Assembly: GCF_032854445.1 (NCBI RefSeq)
Contig: NC_088305.1
Location: 21,800,955 to 21,864,954, forward strand
DNA from: Liolophura sinensis
Taxonomy: Eukaryota; Mollusca; Polyplacophora; Chitonida; Chitonidae
Reading direction: 5' to 3'
DNA: 64,000 nt
Under the pieces are notes generated by a model that worked only from the letters and a program-made list of their open reading frames with translations, ran no database searches and was not told where the DNA came from. The position numbers and the translations under genes are program-made. Below are positions 55,490 through 64,000 of the stretch, piece after piece; positions within the stretch are counted from its first letter, which is position 1; each line of letters starts with the position of its first letter.

Positions 55490-58400
55490 TCCCAGGAGTG
55501 CTATTTTCAGTCCTCCTTATTTCAGCAAGGAGTGTGAAAAGCTCTCCTGGATATAGTCCTCCTAAATTACTTTAGGAGAGCTATTTCATAAAATATACAA
55601 AAACTGAAAATCTATATAAACATGGCTGCCATAGTTTTGGTAAGTTAAATGGCTTTGACCTGGACTATTTTACTGAGGGCCTGCATGGTCATGGGTGGAT
55701 AACAGGTGTGTTAATGAGGGTAAATTCAATACCAGAAGACAGCACAAGTCAGAAGTGTCATTGTCAGAAGTGTCATTGAATGCTGTGAAAAAAAATAATA
55801 ATAATAAAAAAAATAACAGCATATAATTCCAAAAGATATGAGAAGTCATCATTGTTGCCCAATAAAGATGTAATTAGCTGCTGAAAGCATGTGTTTTGTG
55901 TTCGTTTTTTCTTCAGGATTAATTGTAATTTGCAGTGTTGGGTTAAATTAAGTCATTGATGGTGAACTCCTATTATAGTCATAGTTTAAATATTGATGTC
56001 TCGACAGGGAAGGGATATAGGAATCAATATGGTTCTGAGAAAAAATGTGTAATAATTCTAACAATTGATCAGTTTCAAACTGAATGGAAACTTTGATACT
56101 ACCTGCATGGCTAAGTTTCAACAAAATTTTAAGATCTTGTACTTAATGCAAAGCGGCAAAATTTGATCAACTTTATTTACTTGAAAATATAGACCAATTG
56201 CACCAACTATATTAGAAGTTGCATATACTTGCCTATATAATTGTATGATACCAGCTTTGCCTAAATGAAACTGGATCCTCCTTTAATTTTGTACCAAAAG
56301 ATTTGGCCCCAAGGTAATAAAATGACTAAATTTCTGTACTGATACTATAAAAATGTACATATGACATACTTCACAGTATAACAGACGGAAAACACTGGCC
56401 CCATGAGGTTTGATATATCCAAGTTCTACTGTAACTTAATATTATGGTATGGAATCCGGTCTCAGACTGCAATTTTAGATTTTGATTTTGGTGCAATTTT
56501 ATAATTCTTATTTTAAGTAAACTCGACCAAATACATGGACAATAAGTCAGCATTTTAATTTTGAAACAGCAAATCACAAAACAATTAAAAAAAATGAATG
56601 ACATGAATCAATGTTCACTGTTCACCAGCTTGGACGGATATGAATCAATGTTCATTGTTCATTCTATGACTCTATATTACAGTCCATGTACTCAGAAGAA
56701 GAGTCAGAGTCTGATAAATGAACAACACTCCCAGGTAAGTTCACAACGGAGTGAGTCTCAGAGCCTTGGATTTCTGTCTCAGTATCACAATCAACCTTGC
56801 TTTTACGCCTTTTCTCCATGAATTTTTCCAGTGAACGTTCAATAACTTGTGATTTTTCTGACTGACTGAAGACCAAGTCATTCAGTTTTATTAGCAAGAG
56901 GTTTTCCATGGTATCATGATTCATTGACAGTCGAGTGTCTGGCAGCATTCTTGTCAAGTGGGAAAAGCCCCCCTCCACCACGCTGTTGCTCATACCAAGG
57001 CACATAACCAGCTCAACAATCAAGAGAATATTTGGGAAGCGATCTCTTCTGTAGGTGATCATCTTTTTCCACATTGCCAGGGCTTCTACCTTTCTATAGA
57101 ACGTTTCTACAGTTTCTTTCAAGTGTTTCCATTCAGACCAGATGTGTTTTTTTTTCAAAGTTTCGAGCTTGTAAGGGCACTTCAAAGTGAGTTACAAGGT
57201 GATGAATTTCTCTCAGTTCATCTTCTTCGGAAGCCCAGTTGGCCGGGTCCATCCAATCTCAGTGTTGAAAGAGGTCACTTTGAAACGACTCGAAGCGTTG
57301 ACTCAGACACGTAGCCACGGCTGGAAGTGCATGAGCCTTAAGCAAGTTCACACTGTCGCTAGCTCCATCAGTGTGTGTCATTTCATTCAAGGACAGAACT
57401 ACAGTCTCTCTGTTTTCTGGTTTCTTTCTTTTGTGTCCGTCCTTTAAAACAGGACAAGTTATTTTGTTCTCATGAAGGGTAAAACCAGATTGCTTTAGAA
57501 AATCATCTGGATTTTGCTCTTGTAGGTCTCTGAGCTCCCGATGAGTCCTCTTGATCTCTGGCTCTATTTCAAACACTTGCAGACTACCCTTTTCAAACTG
57601 CAGTGACAGTGAGGCAACTTTCTCCAGAACAGCCTGATACACACAACAGTGAGAAAGAAAGGTGAAGTTTTTCAACTTCCTCCTGTATCCCAGAAGTTTG
57701 GCGTCCTGTTTTTTTTTGTGATGCCAGAGTGTTTTCAATTGTTTCTAACAGAATTATCCAGTTGTGTAGAAGCACGTTCACTCCATGTCTTTGGTGGTTC
57801 ACAAAGCGTGTACCATGGACTTTTGGAAACTTGTACATCTTTGTACCGAGTGCCTCCGCTGTTGCCTGCAAGTGGTGTACGAACTTGCCTGAACGCTTTG
57901 TGTAATAAAACAAATCAACCATAAAGTCCTTCACTGCTTCAAACTGGGGCTGTTTACATATTGAGTCCTTTATAGCAAGTTCCACGCGATGGGACACACA
58001 GTGCATGGTAACAAGCCATGGCCGTTCCTCCTTTAACTGCGTCAAGACACCATTGTATGTACCGGTATTTACCGAAGCTCCATCAGCTGTGGCACAGATC
58101 AGCATGTTTTTGTAATGTCCATCAGGGATTTTCAATTTGTTCTGAAAGACATTGTCTAGGGAACACTTTACATTATGCGCAGTTGCATCGCCATAGTCCG
58201 AGATGTTCTCGAGTCCTACACAGTGGTATACAGGTACGCCATCCCTGACCACCCGCACCATAACCAACTCTTTTTCAGAGTTTGTTTTCCTGGCTTGTGA
58301 TCCATCTGAAAGCATAGAGAAGTAGCTTGATTGCAGGATGACTTCCTTAACTGTTGTTTGTACTGTAGAGGCAATGATGTTGACAAGCTCAGTCGCTCTC

Positions 58401-59030
58401 TTTCCAGAGTCTGCACCTGACGAACAGAAAGTTATATTTGATAACACACTCTGTATCATGGCACTTTATGTGCAACATGTTCTAAATATTACACAATTTC
58501 AACATCACACTATTTGCCTGATTTATTGAAAATAGAAGTTCATGATTAAGATTTCAAAATTTTATTATCTGCTGCACAATTTACCAAACAGACATAAGAT
58601 GGGATAAAAGTTTTGTAACGCACAACACCATCTGCAAACCTACTCGAGTCAAAGTAAATTTAAAAAAAAAATCAGTAATTTACCAGAAATTAGCTGAACA
58701 CCATTAGCTTTCTGCATTTCCACACTTGTTCGGAATGATGACATTGGTTGTCCTCTGGCTGCTAACAAGTAAGCAGTTCTAATCAGCTTTCTGAAAAAGA
58801 AATAAAGAATGATGATTAACCAGTGAACACCTCATTAATTTTCACATGACAGATAAATAACCTGTATCATTGAATACTCAATGCTTTCATAAACAGACAA
58901 TGTACAATACATGCAGTTTGTTTAATAATTTTTACACGTGGAGCCATTTGAGGGCTGAGCAACATTGAAAACTGCATGCCTGTGTTTAAAAAAAATAACA
59001 AATAAAAAAAAAAATTTGAAAAAAATTTAA
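55490..59030 (-). mobile_element. Decayed hAT transposon (same family type as 17472-23001)
   Basis: The left border is set by the end of gypsy-2 homology near 55490, where CCAGGAGTGCTATTTTCA forms an imperfect hairpin with TGAAAAGCTCTCCTGG at 55531-55546. The right end could not be found; it fades into A/T-rich low-complexity sequence near 58990-59036. The transposase gene lies on the minus strand. The stretch 55580-56660 shows no gene. Confidence 0.6.
56664..58790 (-). pseudogene. hAT transposase (ZNF862-like), several breaks
   Basis: Exon 58790-58684 (RTAYLLAARGQPMSSFRTSV) is spliced to one starting at 58416 (ADSGKRATELV). Core motifs MLSDGSQARKTNSEKELVMV, CATADGASVNTGTYNG and TMHCVSHRVELAIKD match the intact hAT gene at 19266-21949. 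The frame shifts in an A-run near 57712-57720, again in the middle domain near 57255, and near 57150. The hATC motif is VVEGGFSHL, with Gly replacing the usual Arg of VERGFS. N-terminal exons are missing. Confidence 0.8.
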
Positions 59031-59244
59031 AATTAATCATTTGTAGGCATCTTTTGCTGCATTGTTGATTGAAGTGTCAATTTTCGACTGTGTACTAGTG
59101 ACAGTAGTCTTAGAAGCCACCGGGCCCGGTTTCTGGTTACTCTCACTCTGATAAGTTTCATCTCCGAGGCGTTTCTGACCAGTCTTCAGTGCCTGACCTA
59201 AAGCAGTCTCAGCCAACTTTTCAAGTTCGACACCCATATGATGC

Positions 59245-59819
59245 TCATCCTGTCATTGGCTATAATTCATATACACTTGATATGTCTCGTAGAGACCAAG
59301 TCGTTTTAACCAGATGCCGTATTGGACATTCTCGTCTAACACACAATTTCATCTTGGATGGCAGCAGTGCTCCCGAGTGTGTTGGATGTGATGCTCAATA
59401 TGGCATCAAACATATTCTGGTTGACTGTGTAGACTTTGCCCATGTTCGGCAAAGGTTCTACACAGTCAACTCTATATATGATTTATTTGACAGCATCGCT
59501 GGCGATGTTGTCATAAATTATTTAAAGGCCATTGGCCTATATCATAAAATATAAATTTTAATCGTCATAAATATCTATATATAAACAGTTATATACATAT
59601 AGATTTATACATGTAATATATAACCCTGGTTTTCGAGTTTTAACTCTTATTTTTTCTTTTATGCGATTTTAAACATGTCTGTACTTTTTGTTTTACTTTT
59701 GATGTTCATATTATCATATCGAAAACCTTAACCGTCTCTTGTTTTCACCTTGTTCTCGCCACGATATGGCTGAAATATTGCCGATGTGGCGTAAAGCCAT
59801 AATCATTCATTCATTCATT
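59245..59819 (+). mobile_element. LINE-E, 5'-truncated copy of the same LINE family
   Basis: Contains the last about 100 codons of ORF2 (59252-59554, SYTLDMSRRDQVVLTRCRIG to the stop after GLYHKI), the 3' UTR and the CGCCAC/GTGGCG stem with (ATTC)n. Flanks CCCATATGATGC (59233-59244) and CCCATAAGATGC (59820-59831) are the target duplication with one mismatch. It is closest to LINE-D. Confidence 0.9.
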
Positions 59820-59919
59820 CCCATAAGATGCACTTTAGATTCAAGGTGCCGCATGACGGTGTGTTTTGTTATAAAGCTGGTTCCCGTTGTATACTTCATG
59901 AAGTCAGCGACAGCTCTTC

Positions 59920-59954
59920 CACTCGAGAAGAGGATATTATCCTCTTCTCGAGTG
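59920..59954. repeat. Perfect 35-bp palindrome
   Basis: The arm CACTCGAGAAGAGGATA is followed by a single T and its exact reverse complement. It lies in the acidic coding region of the CCHC protein pseudogene. Confidence 0.95.
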
Positions 59955-61448
59955 CTTACCGCATCGACATTGGCATCAGCCTGAGAACCAGCCACTGTAT
60001 CATTCCTTGAATCCTGAGTTTCAATAACTCGTAAACAATCGGAAACTTCGTTCACCTCCCCAACAAGCTGTGAATCACTGACACTAGTAAGTGCATCACG
60101 TTCCTCTAGTTTTCGCTTTTTCTGTTCCGGTCCTGACTGCAGAGGAGAAACTGCACTTACCCCAGCTTTGGTGAACGCCACGGTGCAGTCAGCCTGCACT
60201 GCCTCCTGCTCTGCCTCAGTCTCTCTGCCTGCCGCTATCAGACAGCCTTCTCGCTCACCGTCCTTGTCGGATAAGCTTTCAGCCGAGTCAGTGTCAACAC
60301 TGTCCCCCTCCTCCTCTCCCCCCTCGGACTCACTGGTAACGGACTCCCCCTCCACATCTACCTCGCCCTCCTGATCGCCGTTATGCTCCATGCGAACAAC
60401 AGTAGCCTGTGACACTGCTACGTTGTCACCCTTCACCCGTGCTGCATACGAGCACGCACAACACTCACTGATGGTATGGGCTGCAGAGCCGCACGAGCGG
60501 CACAAATCGTCACAGTCTTTTTCCCCGTGTGGATTTTCATGAGGAGAAAATCCATTGCAGTTCTCACACCACACCGATTTACACTCGGCAATCTTGTGAT
60601 TCTTTTGCCCACATCTCCTACATTCATAAATCTGGCCAGGGTATGTGAACATCACCACATCACCAGCAAAACTTATGAAGTTCGGCACGTACCTGGTCTT
60701 ATGGCACCGAAACCTGGTACACTCGTATGCCAGTCCTTACATGAGCGATCTCAGCTTGGGAAAACTTAGGTTTGTTTACACTGAGGCATGTCCCGTAAGG
60801 CTGTAACGCCGCCGCTATTATGTCATCGGACATTTCGTCTGGGCCCAGTGCACAGTTAAATTCATGTAGATCGAGCTCGCCGGCACAATGCTCCACATAG
60901 TATTCCCCATAACAAAATTCCCTTTACTCAACAACCTGCTATGAGCTGCCTGGGTGGCCACACGAACGTAAAACATTTTTTTTTCAAATAATTCTTCTGG
61001 AAGCTGACTTATTCTGCCTTAATGTCAATCAAGTCAGACAACACACCAATAAAGTCTCTCTGAACAGCGCTAGAAAAACTGTCATTACTCTGCGTGGAAA
61101 TCGCTACGGGCAAGGTTCGATCAGGTTTGGCTGCAGGGTTGTACGACGCAGGTTTCGACATCCTTACAGAATTAGGGCTACGCCCAAAACAATCTTTACC
61201 TTTAACAAGCTCAGTACAATTCCGGCACACTACAGCTGCTCCGAACGAAATTCCTCACGTTGTTGTTGTACTCAGTATTTGCCAGGGGCTCGTGAAACAC
61301 GTCTGCACTCTCCGGACACCAAGTTACTCTCCCCCGCGTGGATTCTTTGTGTCTATTCTCTGCTGGTCATCCGCAGAGGTAGATTCGCCCCTGTTGGCAC
61401 TCCGTGGCGGGTGGGGGACACGTGAGGTGAAAATAATAAAAATATATC

Positions 61449-62752
61449 ATGGCTTCCCCTGAAATTATCGCAGTGGCTGCTAAAAAAAGAAAAAATGATG
61501 TTCCCTTAGATATTGAAGGAGGAAATAATTATTTTCCTGCCTTCTTAGTAATATCTAATAAAAATGAGAATCACGGAAAAATGAAAATCAATCCATTTGT
61601 ATTAAAAAAAAACAATAGAAAGTTATACTGGAACGTTAAAATAGTTACGAAAATGAAATCTGGAAACAAAAATATCTAAATTTACTAAAAATTCAAAATA
61701 TAGGAGAGCAGCCTGTTTCTGTTTCTCCTCATAATACATTGAACTCCTGTCATGGTATAATTCGTGACAGAGACCAGGACCTTACCGAAATGAATGAACA
61801 ACAAATAACTGAAGAACTAAAACACCAAGGAGTAAGGTAAAACGCTTCCTAATTAGAAGAGAAGGGAATCTAGTAAAAACGAACACTTATATGTTAACAT
61901 TCAATAAAACATCCCTTCCGTCATTATAGTGTAAGGGTGGAGTTATTTATACCTAATCCCACCCGGTGTTTCTCCTGTCAGAGGTTTGGCCATGGCAGGA
62001 GTCAATGCCGCAACACACTGGTCTGCTTTAGATGTGCGGGAGCAGGTCATGAGGGCTTCGACTGCACAAAAACAGTAAAATGTGTGAATTGTAGTGGAGC
62101 CCACATGGCCTCATCCAAGGACTGCCCTCTCTTCAAAAAAGAAAAGGAAATCATAACCTTAAAATGTAAAAATAATATATCATATCAGGAAGCGAAGCGT
62201 CTGGTCTCTGCCACGAATGTTCTTACTACCTCTACATATGCAAATGTTGTCAGAAAAACCACTGTTTCTGTGGGGGTCCAAACGAATTTTACTTGGCCTA
62301 TTGGCAAAGAACCACAGAAACTGGTCGTAAAACCCCTAAATAACGCAGCTAGCTCATCATCACAAACTGATACAAACCTTTCTAAAATACCCGATACTTT
62401 ACCTGACTATCCAGCACTTTCTTTGTATGAAAGCACATCATATGATAAATCCAAGTCTTGTAAACCCATTGATTGTTCACAGAAAACAAAGGGTGACAAA
62501 AATAAATGTGAGAAAAATCATAAAAGGGATAAACCTAGTGGCCCCCTGGAGCGTCCCTCTAAGGCCACTACAAACCCTATCCAAACTTTTAATAGGTTTG
62601 GATCGTTGGAGGACATTGATCCTTCGACATCGTGTGTAGACATGATGGATACGTCATCTGCACCTGGGAGGTTTCCTAGTAGATCTCCCAAAAAGAGTCG
62701 TCCGCGGTCCAAACATAAATCCCCAATACGCCTACCTCCATGTCTTCTTTAG
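61449..62752 (+). pseudogene. LINE-F ORF1, CCHC protein, frameshifted
   Basis: ATG at 61449 (MASPEIIAVAAKKRKNDV). The first frame ends at 61679; the conserved middle (AGCCTGTTTCTGTTTCTCC, then LNSCHGIIRDRDQDL) continues in other frames, with a small deletion near 61925. It is open again from about 61937 with zinc knuckles CFSCQRFGHGRSQC, CFRCAGAGHEGFDC and CVNCSGAHMASSKDC. It ends IRLPPCLL at TAG 62750-62752, overlapping the ORF2 start. Confidence 0.82.
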
Positions 62753-64000
62753 ACAAAATTATACAGAGGAATTGTCGAGGTCTTAAGGTAAATCTTTTTG
62801 AAATAACACACCTAGTTCAATCTTTAAATCCAGTAGCCCTGTGTCTTCAGGAAACTCACCTGAAGACATCTGACAAAGATAAATTATCTCTTAAAAATTA
62901 TACAGTTTATAGCAATTATTCTAATGAAGAAGAGCGAGCTTGTGGCGGCTCCTCTATTTTCGTAAATAATAATATAAATAACAGTCCTGTTGATCTCGTT
63001 ACTGAGTTTCAGGCTGTTGCCGTCCGTGTTTCTTTGTCGGAAACAGTTACTTTATGTTCGATCTATATTACTCCTCATTCTTCTTTGTCAATCTCTCAGT
63101 TACATAACTTAAAAGAACAACTCCCATCCCCTTTTATAATTATGGGGGATTTTAATGCCCATAACCAGTTATGGGGCAGTAATAATATAAACGGTAAAAG
63201 CAAAACTTATTCTGCTATCGACCTCACTATCGCGGATCCATCATTTTTCTCGGATTTTTCTTGGAGGGTGCATGACGATCTTTGTGGTAGTGACCATCTT
63301 CCTATAATCCTAGAACATATCACTTCTAATTCTTTAGAACGTGTAGCTAGGTGGAAATTCGATAAAGCAGATTGGGTCGCATTTGAGATGTTCTGTGAGG
63401 CTGATATCACTCCAGAGACTCTCAATGCAGCAGATGACCCTATGTTAACATTTAATGATCTTGTTTTACGAGCTGCCGTTAGAGCTATTCCTAAGACCTC
63501 GACAAATCCAAAAGTAAACCCTGGTATGATAAGGACTGTCACAAAGCCATTAAAGACCGCAAAAGGGCTGAGCGAAATTTTAATATATGTCCTGATGATA
63601 ATAATTTAAACCAGGTTCGTATTTTTAGAGCTAAGGCTCGTCGATTACTCAAGTCCAAGAGACGATCTTGTTGGCGGAACTTTGTTTCGGGCATTACGTC
63701 AAATACACCCATGCGTAAGGTCTGGAACATGGTTCAGAAACTTAAGGGCAAAAATAATAAAGAAAAAGTTCAGCATTTAAAAGATGACGATAATACATTA
63801 ACCTCTCCATCTAATATAGCCAATAAATTAGCTGAAACAATTTGAATGAAATCTTCTTCTGACAACTATACTAAAGAATTCCAACATATTAAAAACCAGA
63901 AGGAGAAAACTAAATTGCCCTTTTCTTCTAAGAATTTAGAAGATTATAATTGTCCTTTTAATATTGAGGAACTTAAAACTGCACTAAAAAAGGCCCACGA
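62740..64000 (+). pseudogene. LINE-F ORF2, 5' part, broken
   Basis: Starts MSSLDKIIQRNCRGLKVNL at 62740, 13 bases before the ORF1 stop ends. The endonuclease is readable (LQETH, GDFNAHNQLWGS, SDHLPI), but about 30 residues between NINGKSKT and YSAIDLTI, present in LINE-D, are deleted. A frameshift near 63515-63530 and a TGA near 63844 follow before the reverse transcriptase, which is cut by the window edge. Confidence 0.85.

Larger units (their letters stand above)
59037..61165 (-). pseudogene. CCHC zinc-knuckle protein of an unclassified retroelement, interrupted by LINE-E
   Basis: The minus-strand frame from 60688 has three Cys/His clusters (CRRCGQKNHKIAEC, CENCNGFSPHENPHGEKDC, CRSCGSAAHTISEC), then a long acidic Glu/Ser/Asp-rich region, a KKRKLEERD nuclear-signal-like patch and a low-complexity end. 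LINE-E (59245-59819) splits it near its C-terminus, and the frame picks up at 59237 and stops at 59037. An N-terminal piece (MSKPASYNPAAKPDRTLP) lies at about 61161. It resembles ORF1/gag-like proteins; no ORF2 follows. Broken. Confidence 0.6.
61255..64000 (+). mobile_element. LINE-F, divergent member of the LINE family, running off the right edge
   Basis: The 5' UTR end (TTGGCACTCCGTGGCGGGTG at 61394) matches the other copies, but upstream it diverges, so the 5' border is approximate. ORF1 and ORF2 follow. The ORF1/ORF2 junction differs from the TAATG arrangement of the other copies. Several frameshifts and a deletion show it is dead. The 3' end lies outside the window. Confidence 0.8.

Noticed and set aside
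1-64000. tRNA, rRNA or bacterial-type features (ribosome binding sites, operons)
   Set aside because: None recognised by eye; the window has eukaryotic introns and retrotransposons throughout.

Overview
The window is eukaryotic and looks like animal DNA, most likely from a mollusc. It holds spliced genes with GT/AG introns, LINE retrotransposons ending in (ATTC)n, and several DNA transposon superfamilies common in lophotrochozoans. The LINE 3' end (CGCCAC, GATATGGCTGAAATATTGCC, GATGTGGCG, then ATTC repeats) resembles, from memory, repeat tails seen in gastropods; this is an inference. I found no convincing host gene. Almost every base can be assigned to transposable elements inserted into one another.

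Layer 1 is a minus-strand Ty3/gypsy fossil (gypsy-1). Its parts lie at 1-367 (reverse transcriptase, RNase H side), 3523-4990 (integrase end and reverse transcriptase), 38053-39352 (protease and integrase start) and 52476-53280 (gag). Integrase lies before reverse transcriptase, the unusual order known from Gmr1-like elements. Four elements split it: a PIF/Harbinger transposon (368-3522), LINE-A (4991-38037, 15-bp target duplication TTTGAACCCTGGTCT), a hAT transposon (39353-52475, 5-bp duplication TGTGG) and a second gypsy fossil (gypsy-2, LTR at 53281-54213, integrase to 55489).

Layer 2, inside LINE-A, contains LINE-B (6864-11596), a further ORF2 plus tail unit, LINE-C (11597-15551), and an 18.5-kb TTAA-flanked, Kolobok-like DNA transposon (16376-34897). 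Layer 3, inside the Kolobok-like element, contains a 5.5-kb hAT with an apparently whole two-exon transposase gene (17472-23001, duplication ATGTA) and a full-length LINE-D with an open 1232-codon ORF2 (23428-29343, duplication TCCATGACTGCTG). The hAT at 39353-52475 is filled by a piggyBac element (about 40346-43366), an unassigned DDE-type transposon marked by nine CCACTCCGTTACC-like 13-mers (43811-48120), two MITE-like repeats and remnants of a second, related hAT. From 55490 onward come a third, decayed hAT, a CCHC-protein pseudogene interrupted by a short LINE-E, and LINE-F, which runs off the right edge.

The most striking observation is the Kolobok-like element. From one end it carries a broken THAP-domain transposase gene of nine exons. 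From the other end it carries a separate, apparently intact three-exon gene of 198 codons whose product resembles the C-terminal cysteine-rich 'ballast' domain of the P2X7 receptor. The two genes converge, with stop codons two bases apart, and each starts near an identical CRE-type palindrome (GTGACGTCAC) in the element's ends. The Harbinger element shows another compact layout: its transposase and its MADF/Myb-like partner gene are interleaved on opposite strands, each with an exon inside the other's intron.
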